Origin: Leptospira bouyouniensis
GTDB taxonomy: Bacteria > Spirochaetota > Leptospiria > Leptospirales > Leptospiraceae
Assembly: GCF_004769525.1 (NCBI RefSeq)
Contig: NZ_RQFT01000008.1
Location: 62,001-126,000, forward strand
Length of the DNA: 64,000 nt
Direction of reading: 5' to 3'
The position numbers were made by a program, and so were the translations under genes. Positions 1 through 9,569 of this stretch are shown here, piece by piece (positions within the stretch are counted from its first letter, which is position 1; each line of letters begins with the position of its first letter). Below the pieces are notes generated by a model. The model ran no database searches and was not told the origin of the DNA. It was given only the letters and a program-made list of their open reading frames with translations.

Positions 1-711
1 ACCTGTGATAAAAGAAGATGCGTCAGATGCTAAGAAGGCAATTCCGTTTGCGATGTCTTCAGGAAGACCAGCACGTTTTAACGGGATCGCTTGCACCATA
101 CCATGTCTGATGTTTTCAGGGATTGCTTCTGTCATTTCTGTTGCGATAAAACCTGGAGCAATTGCATTACAACGAACCTTTCTAGATGCCATTTCAAGTG
201 CCACAGCTTTTGTGAAACCAATCACACCCGCTTTTGAAGCAGAATAGTTTGTTTGTCCTATGTTTCCGTTTTCACCAGAGATAGAAGATAAGTTGATGAT
301 GGATCCACCATTTTCTTGTTTCATCATCACTTTGATTGCTGCTTGTGTACAGAGGTAAGTTCCAGTTAGGTTTACAGCAATGACTGCATCCCACTGCTCT
401 TTTTTCATTCTCATAAGGAGAGTGTCGCGAGTGATACCAGCGTTATTCACAAGGATATCAACTGATCCAAATTCTTTTTTGGCGGAATCAATTAGTTTTT
501 GAGCATCTTCTTCGACCGAAACGTTTGCTACAACAGCAATTGCTTTATAACCTTTAGATTTAAGTTCTTCTGCAGTTGCATTGGTTGCTTCTGGGTTCAT
601 GTCCGCTACAACGATGTTTGCACCAAGTGATGCAAGTTTCAAACATGTTGCCTTTCCAATTCCTCTTGCACCACCAGTTACGATGGCCGTTTTACCTGAT
701 AAACTGATCAT
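1..711 (-). CDS. fabG: 3-oxoacyl-[ACP] reductase FabG (3' end off the window)
   Basis: Short-chain dehydrogenase that reduces 3-ketoacyl-ACP with NADPH in type II fatty acid synthesis in the cytoplasm. I translated it from the ATG at 709-711. It opens with MISLSGKTAIVTGGARGIGK, which carries the glycine-rich nucleotide motif. It then shows the NNAG motif, a serine in INLSSISG, and the YSASKAG active-site Tyr/Lys, followed by the FabG-typical APGFIATEM segment. About 237 residues are visible. The last 10-15 residues (normally a VNGG-type end) lie beyond position 1. It is the last visible member of the leftward rpmF-plsX-fabG lipid cluster, separated from plsX by about 140 bases. Confidence 0.95.
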   Translation of the reverse strand, partial: MISLSGKTAIVTGGARGIGKATCLKLASLGANIVVADMNPEATNATAEELKSKGYKAIAVVANVSVEEDAQKLIDSAKKEFGSVDILVNNAGITRDTLLMRMKKEQWDAVIAVNLTGTYLCTQAAIKVMMKQENGGSIINLSSISGENGNIGQTNYSASKAGVIGFTKAVALEMASRKVRCNAIAPGFIATEMTEAIPENIRHGMVQAIPLKRAGLPEDIANGIAFLASDASSFITG

Positions 712-850
712 TTTTGTTTCCTCTTTTTTTCTAATTCCTAAACAATTTACTTAACGAAATCCTAAACAAATAAATTAAAAATATCCCAACTATGTGTTTA
801 CCAAGAATAAATAAGCAAAACAAACGTTATTCGAAAAAAACAAAACACGG

Positions 851-1873
851 CTAATTGGAATCTCCTAATATGGTTTTGTATTCACCGAGTCTTTCGCGTA
901 TTCTTTCATTGATCTGATGTTTGGCACATTCTGAAATCACTCTCACTGCATTTTTGACAGCTAACGCATTGGAAGACCCATGTCCAATCATACAAATGCC
1001 TTCCACACCTAATAGAAGTGCGCCGCCATATTCAGCATAATCTAAACGTTTTTTTACTGCGGTAAATGTAGATTTTAATAATAAGGCTCCCGTTTGAGCA
1101 AGACTCGATTGCCGAATGGAATTTCTTAAAACGTTAAAAATAGATTTAGCAAGTCCTTCTGTTGCTTTTAAAACAATGTTTCCTATAAAACCATCACATA
1201 CAACAACATCAACTTCGCGACCACTTCCATATAAATCACGGCCTTCTACATTCCCAACAAAGTTAAATGGAATTTTTTTTAAGAGATCAAAGGTTTTGAC
1301 AGAAACGGTATTTCCTTTTTTGTCTTCTTCCCCATTCGAAAGAATACCTACCTTTGGATTTTTAACACCAAAGAGTTCACGTGAATAAATTTCACCCATG
1401 ATGGCAAACTGCGCTAAGTATTCTGGTTTGCAGTCTACATTGGCACCAGCATCTAACAAAATAACAGGTGGTCCTTCTTCTCTTGGAATTGGTGCAGCAA
1501 TAGGAGGTCGCAAAACACCTGGTAGTCGACCAAGATGTAATAATGCAGCGGCCATAGTAGCGCCAGTGTTTCCAGGTGAAAACACACCGATACATTCTTT
1601 GTCTGCTACCAAACGAACTGCTTTGACTACGGAAGAATCCTCCATAGCACGGACTGCTATCGAAGGAGAATCATTCATACCGATGATCTCGGTAGAATGT
1701 ACGACACGGATTTTCTCTGTGTCATAATCGAATTTTAACAGGATATCAAGTAACTCTTGTTCATCGCCAACAAGCGAAACAGACAGTCCGAATTCTCGTA
1801 CTGCCAGTACCGCGCCCTCGACGATTGCTTCAGGGCCGTAATCTCCGCTCATCGCGTCCACGGCGACCCACAT
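851..1873 (-). CDS. plsX: Phosphate acyltransferase PlsX
   Basis: Converts acyl-ACP to acyl-phosphate, the acyl donor for PlsY in phospholipid synthesis; a peripheral membrane/cytosolic enzyme. The 340 residues are the normal family length. The N-terminus [15 protein letters not shown] is the PlsX signature, and [16 protein letters not shown] and [18 protein letters not shown] are conserved blocks. It follows rpmF after 5 bases, the classic rpmF-plsX arrangement, and fabG lies downstream. Nothing looks broken. Confidence 0.97.
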   Translation of the reverse strand: MWVAVDAMSGDYGPEAIVEGAVLAVREFGLSVSLVGDEQELLDILLKFDYDTEKIRVVHSTEIIGMNDSPSIAVRAMEDSSVVKAVRLVADKECIGVFSPGNTGATMAAALLHLGRLPGVLRPPIAAPIPREEGPPVILLDAGANVDCKPEYLAQFAIMGEIYSRELFGVKNPKVGILSNGEEDKKGNTVSVKTFDLLKKIPFNFVGNVEGRDLYGSGREVDVVVCDGFIGNIVLKATEGLAKSIFNVLRNSIRQSSLAQTGALLLKSTFTAVKKRLDYAEYGGALLLGVEGICMIGHGSSNALAVKNAVRVISECAKHQINERIRERLGEYKTILGDSN

Positions 1874-1878
1874 AACGG

Positions 1879-2079
1879 TTAGTTATCTTCGGTTGTTTTT
1901 TTAACTTTTTGAGCGACTACGAGTTTTCCCTTATAAAAACCGCAATAAGGGCAAACACGGTGGGACAGAACAAATGATCCACAATTGGAACACGGGTTTA
2001 AGTTAGGTTTGCCAATCGCATGATGGGCTCTTTTTGTTCTAACTTTCGATTTTGATTTACGTCTCTTTGGGACTGCCAT
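1879..2079 (-). CDS. rpmF: 50S ribosomal protein L32
   Basis: Small basic zinc-ribbon protein of the large ribosomal subunit, 66 residues. The N-terminal [12 protein letters not shown] is diagnostic. Two Cys pairs (CSNC at about residue 30 and CPYC at about residue 44) form the zinc ribbon, so this is the zinc-binding form of L32. It lies directly upstream of plsX on the same strand, coupling ribosome and lipid synthesis genes as in many bacteria. Confidence 0.97.
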   Translation of the reverse strand: MAVPKRRKSKSKVRTKRAHHAIGKPNLNPCSNCGSFVLSHRVCPYCGFYKGKLVVAQKVKKTTEDN

Positions 2080-2146
2080 GGCTATCCTCTATGGAATTAT
2101 AACTGGTTTTTACTATGTTTTGGAAATCCGATGTGAAAACAATATT

Positions 2147-2761
2147 TTAATTTTCTAGGCTCTCGATAAGAGACCGTAATTCGGCGTGTTTGTGATAAAA
2201 AGAGGAGCGATTGCTGACTAAACGGGCTGTACTATACAAAATCGACTCAAATTCTTTCAGTCCATTGGCTTTTAGGGTTCCACCAGTCGAAACTAAGTCC
2301 ACGATACAATCCGAAAGCCCCACAATGGGTGCCAGTTCAATGGAACCATAAAGTTTGATGATTTCACAAGAAATGCCTTTGGAAAAAAAATACTCTCGGG
2401 TTAGATTTGGGTATTTGGTAGCCACACGAACTTTGGATCGTTTGGCAAATAGATCAAAGTCAGGAAACGAAGCGAGAGAAAGTCTGCAGGCACCAAGTTT
2501 TAGATCCACAGGGGCTATGAGGTCAAATCCCCCTTCTCTTATGATGTCCCAACCAACAATACCTGCATCGGCTGCCGCTTCTTCCACATACGTACAAACA
2601 TCTTGGGATCTAACAAATAAAAGTCGAATCCGTTTGTCTTCTGAAACAAAAGTAAGTTCTTTGGAACCCTCGGATGGCAAAGTTTTTAGCCATCCTTTGG
2701 ATAACAAAAGGAGTGCGGTTTCTTCGGCAAGCCTACCTTTCGGAAGAGCCAAAGTTAACAT
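2147..2761 (-). CDS. hisG: ATP phosphoribosyltransferase, short form HisG
   Basis: First step of histidine synthesis: ATP plus PRPP gives phosphoribosyl-ATP. It starts [11 protein letters not shown], typical of HisG, and has the phosphate-binding stretch [14 protein letters not shown] near the C-terminus. At 204 residues it is the short form, which lacks the C-terminal regulatory ACT-like domain and in known systems needs HisZ. No hisZ is visible here. It starts 3 bases after the upstream TPR gene stops, so the two are probably cotranscribed. Confidence 0.95.
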   Translation of the reverse strand: MLTLALPKGRLAEETALLLLSKGWLKTLPSEGSKELTFVSEDKRIRLLFVRSQDVCTYVEEAAADAGIVGWDIIREGGFDLIAPVDLKLGACRLSLASFPDFDLFAKRSKVRVATKYPNLTREYFFSKGISCEIIKLYGSIELAPIVGLSDCIVDLVSTGGTLKANGLKEFESILYSTARLVSNRSSFYHKHAELRSLIESLEN

Positions 2762-2764
2762 TGG

Positions 2765-3511
2765 TTAGTTTTTACCGAGTTTGAGGAGTAAATAACTACT
2801 AAGGAGTTTTACATCTTCCCCAGATTCAGCACCATCAAGTTTGACAGCTTTTTCAAGGTATTGTTTCGCAGAAGGTTTGTCTCCGGTAAGATAAGACAAA
2901 CGTCCAGCTTGGTAGTAAGACCATGCTTTGAACCCATTTAATTCACGAGCAGGTTCAATCACAGAGGCTGCAATTTTATAATTTTCTAAAGACTTAGTAT
3001 TATTTTTTTCACGTTCACGGTAATTGCCCGCAATGTAAAAATAAAGTGCTTTGATTTCTTTTGGTGTGTCGATTTTTTTTGCTGCATCTTCTAGGTAAGT
3101 AGCTGCCTTCCCGAAATCACCTTTTTCAGCATACAATTTCGAAAGATCCTTCCAAACTCTAAGTTCCATTCGACCGGTACTTTGGTTTTGTAAAAACACT
3201 TCCAAACTTTGGATTTGTGCATCCAAACTAACATTTGCTTTTTGGTGGGTGAGTTTGAGATCTTCTAATGTTACGGTTTCTTTTTCAAATAAGTATTGTC
3301 TATATTCAAAAAAACCAATGACACAAGCTAACACAATAATAGCGGAAGCAAGAGAGATAAAAACTGCCTTTCGATTTTTAGCTAAAAAATGAGTGAACTT
3401 TAAAAACAAAAGTTCTGCTTTCGAACCTTCAAAGTCAGCGAACTCATCCTTTTGGATGAGTTCGGCTTGTTTTTTTTGTTCGATGATGTTCTTTTTGTGA
3501 AACTTATCCAT
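2765..3511 (-). CDS. Membrane-anchored tetratricopeptide-repeat protein
   Basis: 248 residues: a charged cytoplasmic N-terminus, one membrane segment at about residues 50-70 (AVFISLASAIIVLACVIGFF) and a C-terminal domain with TPR-like helices (AEKGDFGKAATYLEDA, GDKPSAKQYLEKAVKLD). The layout resembles YfgM/BamD-like periplasmic TPR proteins, but I cannot assign one. It sits between rpsA (4 bases) and hisG (3 bases), so it belongs to the ribosomal operon transcript. Likely role: protein-protein interaction at the inner membrane (inference). Confidence 0.8.
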   Translation of the reverse strand: MDKFHKKNIIEQKKQAELIQKDEFADFEGSKAELLFLKFTHFLAKNRKAVFISLASAIIVLACVIGFFEYRQYLFEKETVTLEDLKLTHQKANVSLDAQIQSLEVFLQNQSTGRMELRVWKDLSKLYAEKGDFGKAATYLEDAAKKIDTPKEIKALYFYIAGNYREREKNNTKSLENYKIAASVIEPARELNGFKAWSYYQAGRLSYLTGDKPSAKQYLEKAVKLDGAESGEDVKLLSSYLLLKLGKN

Positions 3512-3515
3512 AGAC

Positions 3516-5216
3516 CTATCGGTTTTGGTTTAAATTCATAAAAGATCCGATGGATTCACGTGAAGGTTGGTTATCTTCCTTCATGTATTTTGCCATCTCT
3601 TCTCTTTCTACCGCTTTATCAAAGTCTTTGATAGAGAGAGAAATCTTTTTATTGTTAGGTTCAATTTTCACAACCACTGTGCGAACAGAATCCCCTACTT
3701 TATAAAGATCTTCTAGTTTAATGTTACGACCATCTGGGATTTCAGAAATATGAACAAGACCTTCGTAACCTGGTTCTACTTCTACGAAAACACCAAAACT
3801 AACGATCGACTTCACACGGCCTTCAACAAGGGTACCCGGTGGGTATTTTTTGCGGAGTGCTTCGTATGGGTGCTCGGAAAGTTGTTTCAATCCACAGCTG
3901 ATACGTTGCGCATCTAAGTTCACATCGAGGATTTTGTACTGAACCGATTGGCCTTTTTTGAGAAGGTTTAATGGATTCTTTTCTTTTTCATCCCAAGTGA
4001 TATCAGAGATGTGAATGAGTCCTTCAATTCCACTTTCTACTTCAACAAATGCACCGTATTTAGTGATCCCAGTGATTTTACCTTCAAGAACGTTTCCTGC
4101 ACGAACATTCGCAGAAAGTGCTTCCCAAGGGTTAGGTAGGAGTTGTTTGAGTCCGAGTGACAAACGTCTTGCTTCGAAATCAATGTCTAAAATTTCAGAG
4201 TCAACTTCTTGGCCTTTTTTCAAAACATCTTTTGGATGAGGTGGTTTTTTAGCCCAAGAAAGTTCGGTTGTATGGATGAGGCCTTCCAAACCTTCCTTGA
4301 GTTCTACGAAGGCTCCGAAGTTGGTAAGGGAAGTCACGATTCCTCGCACAACCATTCCTTTTTCAAGTTCCTTCTTCGCCCAAGCCCAAGGATCTTCATA
4401 CAACTGTTTGATGCCGAGAGATAGTTTGTTATTTTCCTTATCAACTTCGAGTACGATGACTTCAACTTCAGCGCCGATGTTAAAGTATTGTTTGAAAGGA
4501 GCAAATTTTTTATAAGAAATATCATTTTGGCGGAGCAGTCCCACCACTTCGTAAACAGAAAGGAAAACACCAAAGTTGGCGATTTTTACAACCTTTCCAG
4601 TTACTTTGTCCCCTACTTTGACTTTGCCGAGGAGTTCTTCCCATTTCTCACCGTTGATTTCGTCGAGAAGGGTTTTACGAGAAACCACACCGGTTCTTGT
4701 TTTTTCATTGAGTTCAATGATTTTGAATGAAAACTCTTTTCCACCTTCTGTGGATTCTTTAAAACGAACTCCCACATGAGATGCAGGAAGGAAAAGTTGA
4801 ATGCCTTCGCTTTCCACAAGGTATCCCTTGTTTTTCACTTCTCCAACGATTTTACCCGAAAGTGGGTAACCGTTTTGGCTTGCATCTTTTATGGTTTCCC
4901 AACCAACTCTTTGGTCCGCTTCTTTTTTGGAGAGGACACAATACCCGTCTACCCGCTTTTTGATGATCGCACTGACTTTCTCTCCACGTTTTGGTGTTTC
5001 AGAGAAGTCTTCACGAGAAACACGAGCTTCTAATTTTTCTCCAATATCAAGGAAAACAGTGTCACCGATGACATCGACTACAGTCCCTTCAATCAGGGTG
5101 CCTTTTCCTGCGGAGTTCTCTTGTTCTTGTGCTTGTGACTGCGATTCCCACTTCTCTAATAATTCGCCGAAGGAAGTGGTCTCATTTTTGGGGGAGGATG
5201 GGTTGGTTGAATTCAA
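3516..5216 (-). CDS. rpsA: 30S ribosomal protein S1
   Basis: RNA-binding ribosomal protein that helps mRNAs dock on the 30S subunit. 566 residues, close to the E. coli length, with repeated S1 OB-folds: an N-terminal pair at about residues 40-180, then four clear repeats containing the motifs [43 protein letters not shown] and [15 protein letters not shown]. The Gln/Glu-rich N-terminus starts [12 protein letters not shown]. It follows cmk after 20 bases, the widely conserved cmk-rpsA pair. Confidence 0.97.
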   Translation of the reverse strand: MNSTNPSSPKNETTSFGELLEKWESQSQAQEQENSAGKGTLIEGTVVDVIGDTVFLDIGEKLEARVSREDFSETPKRGEKVSAIIKKRVDGYCVLSKKEADQRVGWETIKDASQNGYPLSGKIVGEVKNKGYLVESEGIQLFLPASHVGVRFKESTEGGKEFSFKIIELNEKTRTGVVSRKTLLDEINGEKWEELLGKVKVGDKVTGKVVKIANFGVFLSVYEVVGLLRQNDISYKKFAPFKQYFNIGAEVEVIVLEVDKENNKLSLGIKQLYEDPWAWAKKELEKGMVVRGIVTSLTNFGAFVELKEGLEGLIHTTELSWAKKPPHPKDVLKKGQEVDSEILDIDFEARRLSLGLKQLLPNPWEALSANVRAGNVLEGKITGITKYGAFVEVESGIEGLIHISDITWDEKEKNPLNLLKKGQSVQYKILDVNLDAQRISCGLKQLSEHPYEALRKKYPPGTLVEGRVKSIVSFGVFVEVEPGYEGLVHISEIPDGRNIKLEDLYKVGDSVRTVVVKIEPNNKKISLSIKDFDKAVEREEMAKYMKEDNQPSRESIGSFMNLNQNR

Positions 5217-5236
5217 TGGTTACCGGGATACAAAAC

Positions 5237-5989
5237 TTAGATTTGCCCAGAGGGTGAAACCTTGGACAGGATAGTATTTAGGACAGTTTCTGTGTCGAGG
5301 GTGCTCGTGTCAATCAGGAATGCGTCCGAAGCTTGTTTGAGTGGGGCCACAGTACGGGTGGTGTCACTTTCATCCCGAGCCACAATTTCCTCTTTGATGT
5401 GATTCAGGTCAGCTTTGAAGCCTTTGGCAACTAATTCATCATATCGGCGTTTCGCACGGACTTCCACAGATGCAGTGAGAAAAAATTTAAATTTCGACTT
5501 CGGGAAAACTTCGGTCCCAATGTCACGCCCATCCATGACTAGTTTGTGGGTTTTGGCAAATTCTCGGATGTGGCGATTAAGGATTTCTCGGAAGGCACGC
5601 TTCGGAGCGATGTAACGAATTTTTTTAGTGATTTCTGGGTCTCGGATTTCATGACTTATGTCTCTTGTTCCGAGGAACATAAGATTCTCTCCTTGGGAAG
5701 AAAGTTCGCAATGTACGGGGATCTTTGCGACAGAAAATCCAAATTCTGCTTCGTCCTTCTCGAGAAGGGTGGCATCGGCAAGTTTTTCGGTATAAAAAGG
5801 AAATTTGGATTCGTCGTCTTTCGTTTCTAAAAATTTTTCCCATATGGCAAAGGTTAGAGCACGGTAAAAAGCACCTGAATCCAAATAATGAAACCCAAGT
5901 TTATGGGCAATCATACGGGCAAGGGTACTTTTTCCTGAACCGGCCGGTCCATCAATGGCGATTACGTTTTCAATCAATTGTAAACTCAT
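5237..5989 (-). CDS. cmk: Cytidylate kinase
   Basis: Phosphorylates CMP and dCMP with ATP. I chose the ATG at 5987-5989 (MSLQLIENVIAIDGPAGSGK) because it puts the P-loop GPAGSGKST at the family's usual N-terminal position; an in-frame extension to 6106 is open but does not resemble the family. The motif LVMDGRDIGTEVFP is the CMP-binding signature. 250 residues. No strong Shine-Dalgarno precedes the ATG. Divergent from the histidine kinase, sharing the 5990-6133 intergenic region. Confidence 0.93.
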   Translation of the reverse strand: MSLQLIENVIAIDGPAGSGKSTLARMIAHKLGFHYLDSGAFYRALTFAIWEKFLETKDDESKFPFYTEKLADATLLEKDEAEFGFSVAKIPVHCELSSQGENLMFLGTRDISHEIRDPEITKKIRYIAPKRAFREILNRHIREFAKTHKLVMDGRDIGTEVFPKSKFKFFLTASVEVRAKRRYDELVAKGFKADLNHIKEEIVARDESDTTRTVAPLKQASDAFLIDTSTLDTETVLNTILSKVSPSGQI

Positions 5990-6133
5990 AACTAGATGAC
6001 CAAAATACTCGAATGGAATTGAATTCGTCGAGAGGAATTCTTCTGTCGATGCATAAGCTAACCGGAGGTAGATGTATTCATATTGACATGTTTTTTTTCG
6101 TCGCAAAGATCATGGGCAAATGGTGGGGTTTTC

Positions 6134-7657
6134 GTGAAAGTTCGAAATCGTAATCTGGATCCAGAACGCATTGCTGACTTTGAAAGTTTCCGAAGTGGAA
6201 TTTTGGAACTCATGGTCAAAAATTCACCCTTACAAAACGTCCTCAACGAAATTGTTTTGGGAATCCAAACTCTCAACCAAGCAATGATTTGTTCCATTAT
6301 TCTCATCCAAGATTCAAAAATCAAAATCGGAGCTGCCCCCACTCTTCCTAAAGAATACAATGATGCGATCGAAGGAGTGAGCATTGGTCCTGAGGTTGGT
6401 TCTTGTGGTACGGCTGCCTATACTGGGAAAAGGGTGATTGTCTCTGACATTGACAAAAGTCCACTTTGGAGAAACTACAAAGAAATCGCACTGAAAGTTG
6501 GTTTACTTTCATGTTGGTCAGAACCCATCCGAACCCATGATGAACTTGTGGTTGGGACCTTTGCAATTTACCACAGAGAGATCGCAAGTCCAAGCGAATT
6601 TGATATCTTTATCATTTCGGAAACTGCAGATCTGGTGAGCATTGCCATTGAAAAATCTATTACATCTTCCAAACTAACAGAAAGCGAAAGTAGATTTCGG
6701 GATTTTTTCGAAAAGAACTCGTCAGTCATTCTTATCATCGAACCATCAACAGGTAACATCATAAACGCAAATGAATCCGCTGTTTCATTCTATGGTTATC
6801 CACATGATACCATCATACAGATGAATATAGAAGATATCAATGTAATGAATCATGATGATTCGAAAACAGAAAGGATGTTGGTTTTGAATGAAAACAAAAG
6901 TTTTTTTACATTCACACATAAACTCGCAAATGGAGAAACCAAACAAGTAGAGGTATATTCAACTCCTATCGAAAGTAACAGCCGCCCTCTTCTTTTTTCT
7001 ATCATTCATGATGTGACAGAAAGGAAAATAGCAGAAGAAAAAGTAAACGCGCTTCTCTCTGAAAAGGAAATGATCCTACATGAAGTCCATCATAGAATCA
7101 AAAACAACATGACGATTCTGAATAATCTTTTACAATTACAAGCAAGTTCAAATGAAAACGAAGAAGTGAGAAATTGCTTAAAAGAAGCAACTAGTCGAAT
7201 TAAAACAATGTCCGTTTTGTATGATAAACTTTACACGAGAAAGGACGCAAATGGATTACAAATAAACGAATACTTAGAGCCACTTGCAAAAGAAATCATT
7301 TCCATATTTCCATATCCAGTTCATTTAAACCTAAGTATCAGCGATTTCAAATTAACTTCTGACCAACTCCGCGCCATTGGTATCATCACAAATGAATTGT
7401 TAACCAATAGTTTAAAATATTCAAGGAATGCAGAGAACAAACTCGAAATTCAGATCAAAGTATGGCAAGAAAAAGATTATTTTTACCTGCTAATTAGCGA
7501 TAATGGAAATGGATTTAATTTTGAATTAGCAAATGCTGAAAACCAAGGATTTGGTTTGAGTTTGGTCACTATGTTAATAAAACAAATCCATGGAGATCTT
7601 TCATTTAATGGTGACAATCGTACCGAATATAAAATCAAATTCCCCATTCAGATATAA
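6134..7657 (+). CDS. GAF-PAS sensor histidine kinase (HisKA_2/HWE-like)
   Basis: Two-component sensor of 507 residues from a GTG at 6134, chosen because GGTGGGG lies 6 bases upstream; longer in-frame starts reach into the cmk promoter region. Domains: GAF at about residues 20-175 (with VGSCGTAAYTGKRVIVSDI), PAS at about 190-305, then the dimerisation/phosphoacceptor block HEVHHRIKNNMTILNNLLQL (His319/320), and a HATPase_c domain with ITNELLTNSLKYS (N box) and SDNGNGF plus GFGLSLV (G boxes). No membrane segments, so probably a cytosolic sensor. No response regulator lies next to it. It is convergent with the 3' fragment of the metallopeptidase gene. Confidence 0.9.
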   Translation: MKVRNRNLDPERIADFESFRSGILELMVKNSPLQNVLNEIVLGIQTLNQAMICSIILIQDSKIKIGAAPTLPKEYNDAIEGVSIGPEVGSCGTAAYTGKRVIVSDIDKSPLWRNYKEIALKVGLLSCWSEPIRTHDELVVGTFAIYHREIASPSEFDIFIISETADLVSIAIEKSITSSKLTESESRFRDFFEKNSSVILIIEPSTGNIINANESAVSFYGYPHDTIIQMNIEDINVMNHDDSKTERMLVLNENKSFFTFTHKLANGETKQVEVYSTPIESNSRPLLFSIIHDVTERKIAEEKVNALLSEKEMILHEVHHRIKNNMTILNNLLQLQASSNENEEVRNCLKEATSRIKTMSVLYDKLYTRKDANGLQINEYLEPLAKEIISIFPYPVHLNLSISDFKLTSDQLRAIGIITNELLTNSLKYSRNAENKLEIQIKVWQEKDYFYLLISDNGNGFNFELANAENQGFGLSLVTMLIKQIHGDLSFNGDNRTEYKIKFPIQI

Positions 7658-7666
7658 ATACAACTT

Positions 7667-7846
7667 TCATTCAAACTGAAATTTGAATTTATTTTTGTCA
7701 TTCCCTAAATAAGCAAACTCTAATACAAACTTCTTATTTGCATCAGATTCGGCCTGATCAACCCAAGACAATCGAATCTCTTTTTCCATCGATTTACGAT
7801 AAAAATAATTTTCATGGACATAATTACACATTTGTAAATATAATTT
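7667..7846 (-). pseudogene. Orphan 3' end of the metallopeptidase gene split by the prophage
   Basis: On the minus strand an open frame without a start codon enters from the prophage edge and ends at TGA 7667-7669. It reads LQMCNYVHENYFYRKSMEKE, then IRLSWVDQAESDANKKF, and ends in NKFKFQFE. Its frame at the flanking 11-bp repeat matches the frame of the metallopeptidase at the other copy (45336-45346), so joining them gives one continuous protein of about 520 residues. The first in-frame stop in the phage direction is a TGA just before the GGGGGG at 7850-7855. It has no start and is unlikely to be translated. Confidence 0.85.
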
Positions 7847-7847
7847 T
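7837..7847. repeat. Left flanking direct repeat of the prophage (11 bp)
   Basis: AATATAATTTT, identical to 45336-45346. The flanking bases differ at both ends (A before and A after here; G before and T after at the right copy), so the target duplication must lie inside these 11 bases. Mu-family transposition normally duplicates 5 bp; which five cannot be decided from sequence alone. Confidence 0.8.
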
Positions 7848-7964
7848 ATCCCCCCTCAATACTAAACCAATAAATAATCATTAAAAATAATACTGAAAAG
7901 TAATAAAAAATACCTAAAAATTATTCTTTTTAATTCAAAATAAACAAAACTTGAGAATATTTTC

Positions 7965-8426
7965 TTAGGAAATGGAGGGTTTGGAAGAGGATGGAGAAGC
8001 CATTTCAAGTCGTATGATCATGCCTTTTAAGGATTCGATGATGCCTTGAACTTCAAATCTGGAGAGTTTTTGGAATGATTTCTTGTACATTCTGTAGGCT
8101 TGAGTGTCCAAAGTTATTCCAGAAGGAGATAATTTTAGCAAGGAATAGAGAAGATCTTTCGCATGTTCTTTCTGTCGATGAGAAGGAAAAACAAATAATC
8201 CATCCACCTTCTTTGTTAAGGATCTCTTTCTCGCAACAGGCTTAGAGGTGTTTGTTTTTAGGTGAGGATACATTCGAAACATCTCAGCTTTCACCTTATC
8301 TCTCTGAAACGGACTCAGATCCTTTGTGCTCTCCTTCTGGGAAAAAGAAAAACATAAGCTCCGGAATTCTTCATTGCTCATTCCAGCATTTGACTTGAGA
8401 GTCCATAGTTGCTTTAACGATGTCAT
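7965..8426 (-). CDS. GemA-like (Mu gp16/DUF1018-type) phage regulatory protein
   Basis: 153 residues. The N-terminal helix pattern LKQLWTLKSNAGMSNEEFRS followed by LSPFQRDKVKAEMFRM resembles the Mu GemA/gp16 family, which is linked in Mu to modulation of host gene expression and DNA topology. The C-terminal half has a second helical block (HAKDLLYSLLKLSPSGITLD). Last gene of the leftward early operon; its ATG overlaps the upstream stop (ATGA). The family call is by pattern only. Confidence 0.6.
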   Translation of the reverse strand: MTSLKQLWTLKSNAGMSNEEFRSLCFSFSQKESTKDLSPFQRDKVKAEMFRMYPHLKTNTSKPVARKRSLTKKVDGLFVFPSHRQKEHAKDLLYSLLKLSPSGITLDTQAYRMYKKSFQKLSRFEVQGIIESLKGMIIRLEMASPSSSKPSIS

Positions 8427-8662
8427 CGATTCCCTCGGCTTAAATTGTAGTTTCTTAAGGCCTCTTCTTTTTGAGCTTTGATCGCTTTTCGATCTCGCAT
8501 AGTTATACTCACGATTTGCGCATCAGAGATTTTATAGAACTCTTTAAGCTTAGATAAAATTTGATTCAATGACCCTGATTCATAGAAACCAACATCCCAT
8601 AAAATTCCGTCGTGTAGAAAAGACAAACGGCCACTGAATCTATAATTACTTTTTGATTTCAT
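8423..8662 (-). CDS. Small phage protein of unknown function
   Basis: 79 residues from ATG 8660-8662, which overlaps the TGA of the upstream 50-residue gene (ATGA); a TTG at 8671 is an alternative start. Visible features are a mixed alpha/beta sequence (GRLSFLHDGILWDVGFYESG) and a basic C-terminal helix. Not recognised. Position in the early operon is the only clue. Confidence 0.6.
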   Translation of the reverse strand: MKSKSNYRFSGRLSFLHDGILWDVGFYESGSLNQILSKLKEFYKISDAQIVSITMRDRKAIKAQKEEALRNYNLSRGNR

Positions 8663-8811
8663 CGCGGCCAAAATTCCTTAAGATTCATCTGGATATCTTC
8701 TTGAGTAATTAAACTTTCTTCGCCTATGGAAATATCACCAGACAATGTTAATGAGCCAGTTACATAAAGCAGATCTAAAAATCTCCTTTCGATTGCTGTG
8801 CATTCACTCAT
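8659..8811 (-). CDS. Tiny early phage protein, 50 residues
   Basis: Reads MSECTAIERRFLDLLYVTGS and ends in LKEFWPR. A GGAG lies 5 bases before the ATG. Both ends are coupled to neighbours by overlapping stop/start codons (ATGA type), which is the strongest evidence that it is translated. Acidic overall; function unknown. Confidence 0.7.
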   Translation of the reverse strand: MSECTAIERRFLDLLYVTGSLTLSGDISIGEESLITQEDIQMNLKEFWPR

Positions 8812-9002
8812 AATATCTCCTTTTCTTTGAATTTTTGCATTGAAGAATAGAGTTTTATTAATCGATCAAAACGTCTTTTTTTAGCAATGGCTTTCTCGGA
8901 CTTTGAAAGAAAGTCTTTACGAGAAATAGAGTTTCCAACTTGGTTAATTCTTTCCTCTAGTTTTAGTTCTAGCTCATGTGAATATACCAGGGTTAAGATC
9001 AT
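8808..9002 (-). CDS. Small phage protein, 64 residues, unknown
   Basis: Predicted largely helical and basic (DFLSKSEKAIAKKRRFDRLI). ATG at 9000-9002 overlaps the upstream TGA, and its own stop overlaps the next start. Not recognised. Confidence 0.65.
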   Translation of the reverse strand: MILTLVYSHELELKLEERINQVGNSISRKDFLSKSEKAIAKKRRFDRLIKLYSSMQKFKEKEIL

Positions 9003-9205
9003 TTTGCAAGGCTCCGATTCACTATAGAATTATATCCAAGTTCATATTGTTCGATAAGCTTATTAAACGAACTCTCATCATATGCAGCGGAATGCCCGTT
9101 TTGTTGGCGCTCAACATTTGTCCAATGCATTCCTAAAGCTTCAATGAATGCTGATGTGGCATTTGAGATTACAAAATCAAGTTGATTTACAAGTGCTTTA
9201 TCCAT
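8999..9205 (-). CDS. Small phage protein, 68 residues, unknown
   Basis: Started at ATG 9203-9205 (MDKALVNQLDFVISNATSAF); a TTG at 9253 would overlap the MazG-like gene by 26 bases and is less likely. Helical; not recognised. It is coupled to the next gene by ATGA. Confidence 0.6.
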   Translation of the reverse strand: MDKALVNQLDFVISNATSAFIEALGMHWTNVERQQNGHSAAYDESSFNKLIEQYELGYNSIVNRSLAK

Positions 9206-9227
9206 TGAATCACAGTTTTCCTGAATT

Positions 9228-9554
9228 TTATGTTGATTGATCAAGAGATTCAATCATTGCAACTGCCACCGCGGCCACTTGGATAAGCTCTTTCCGGTAT
9301 TCCATGTTCCATCGAGCTTGTCTTCGCTCTGTCGATGATACCAAGTCATCAATATCTATTCCCTCACCTGGCAAAGGATAGTTGAAATAGGATTGCAAGG
9401 CGGCCCTGTTAACCTCGCCGACTTCCTCACCTAATATCATCAACCATTCTTGAGGAGTATGTGTTCTATTCTTTCCCCATTTTAAGTCTTGGCGTTCCCG
9501 TTCCTTTTTTACTTCTTCTAAAACCAAAATAGTCTCATTCGATGGATTTTCCAT
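9228..9554 (-). CDS. MazG-like nucleotide pyrophosphohydrolase family protein
   Basis: 108 residues. The segment WLMILGEEVGEVNRAALQS followed after about 30 residues by YRKELIQVAAVAVAMIESL matches the paired helices of MazG-like/all-alpha NTP pyrophosphohydrolases, where Glu residues of the ExxE(x)nE/D pattern bind magnesium. Such phage proteins hydrolyse (d)NTPs or alarmone-related nucleotides in known cases; the substrate here is unknown. A good ribosome site (AAGGAGC) precedes the ATG. Confidence 0.75.
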   Translation of the reverse strand: MENPSNETILVLEEVKKERERQDLKWGKNRTHTPQEWLMILGEEVGEVNRAALQSYFNYPLPGEGIDIDDLVSSTERRQARWNMEYRKELIQVAAVAVAMIESLDQST

Positions 9555-9569
9555 AATGACTTTTGCTCC

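Noticed and set aside
5..247. Rightward open frame at the left edge
   Set aside because: It lies opposite the clear fabG frame on the minus strand.
5990..6106. N-terminal extension of cmk
   Set aside because: Extra residues do not resemble cytidylate kinases, and the P-loop already sits correctly from the ATG at 5989.
7848..7964. Search for TG...CA Mu ends and shared transposase sites at both prophage ends
   Set aside because: AT-rich motifs recur on the left but I found no repeat convincingly shared with the right end.
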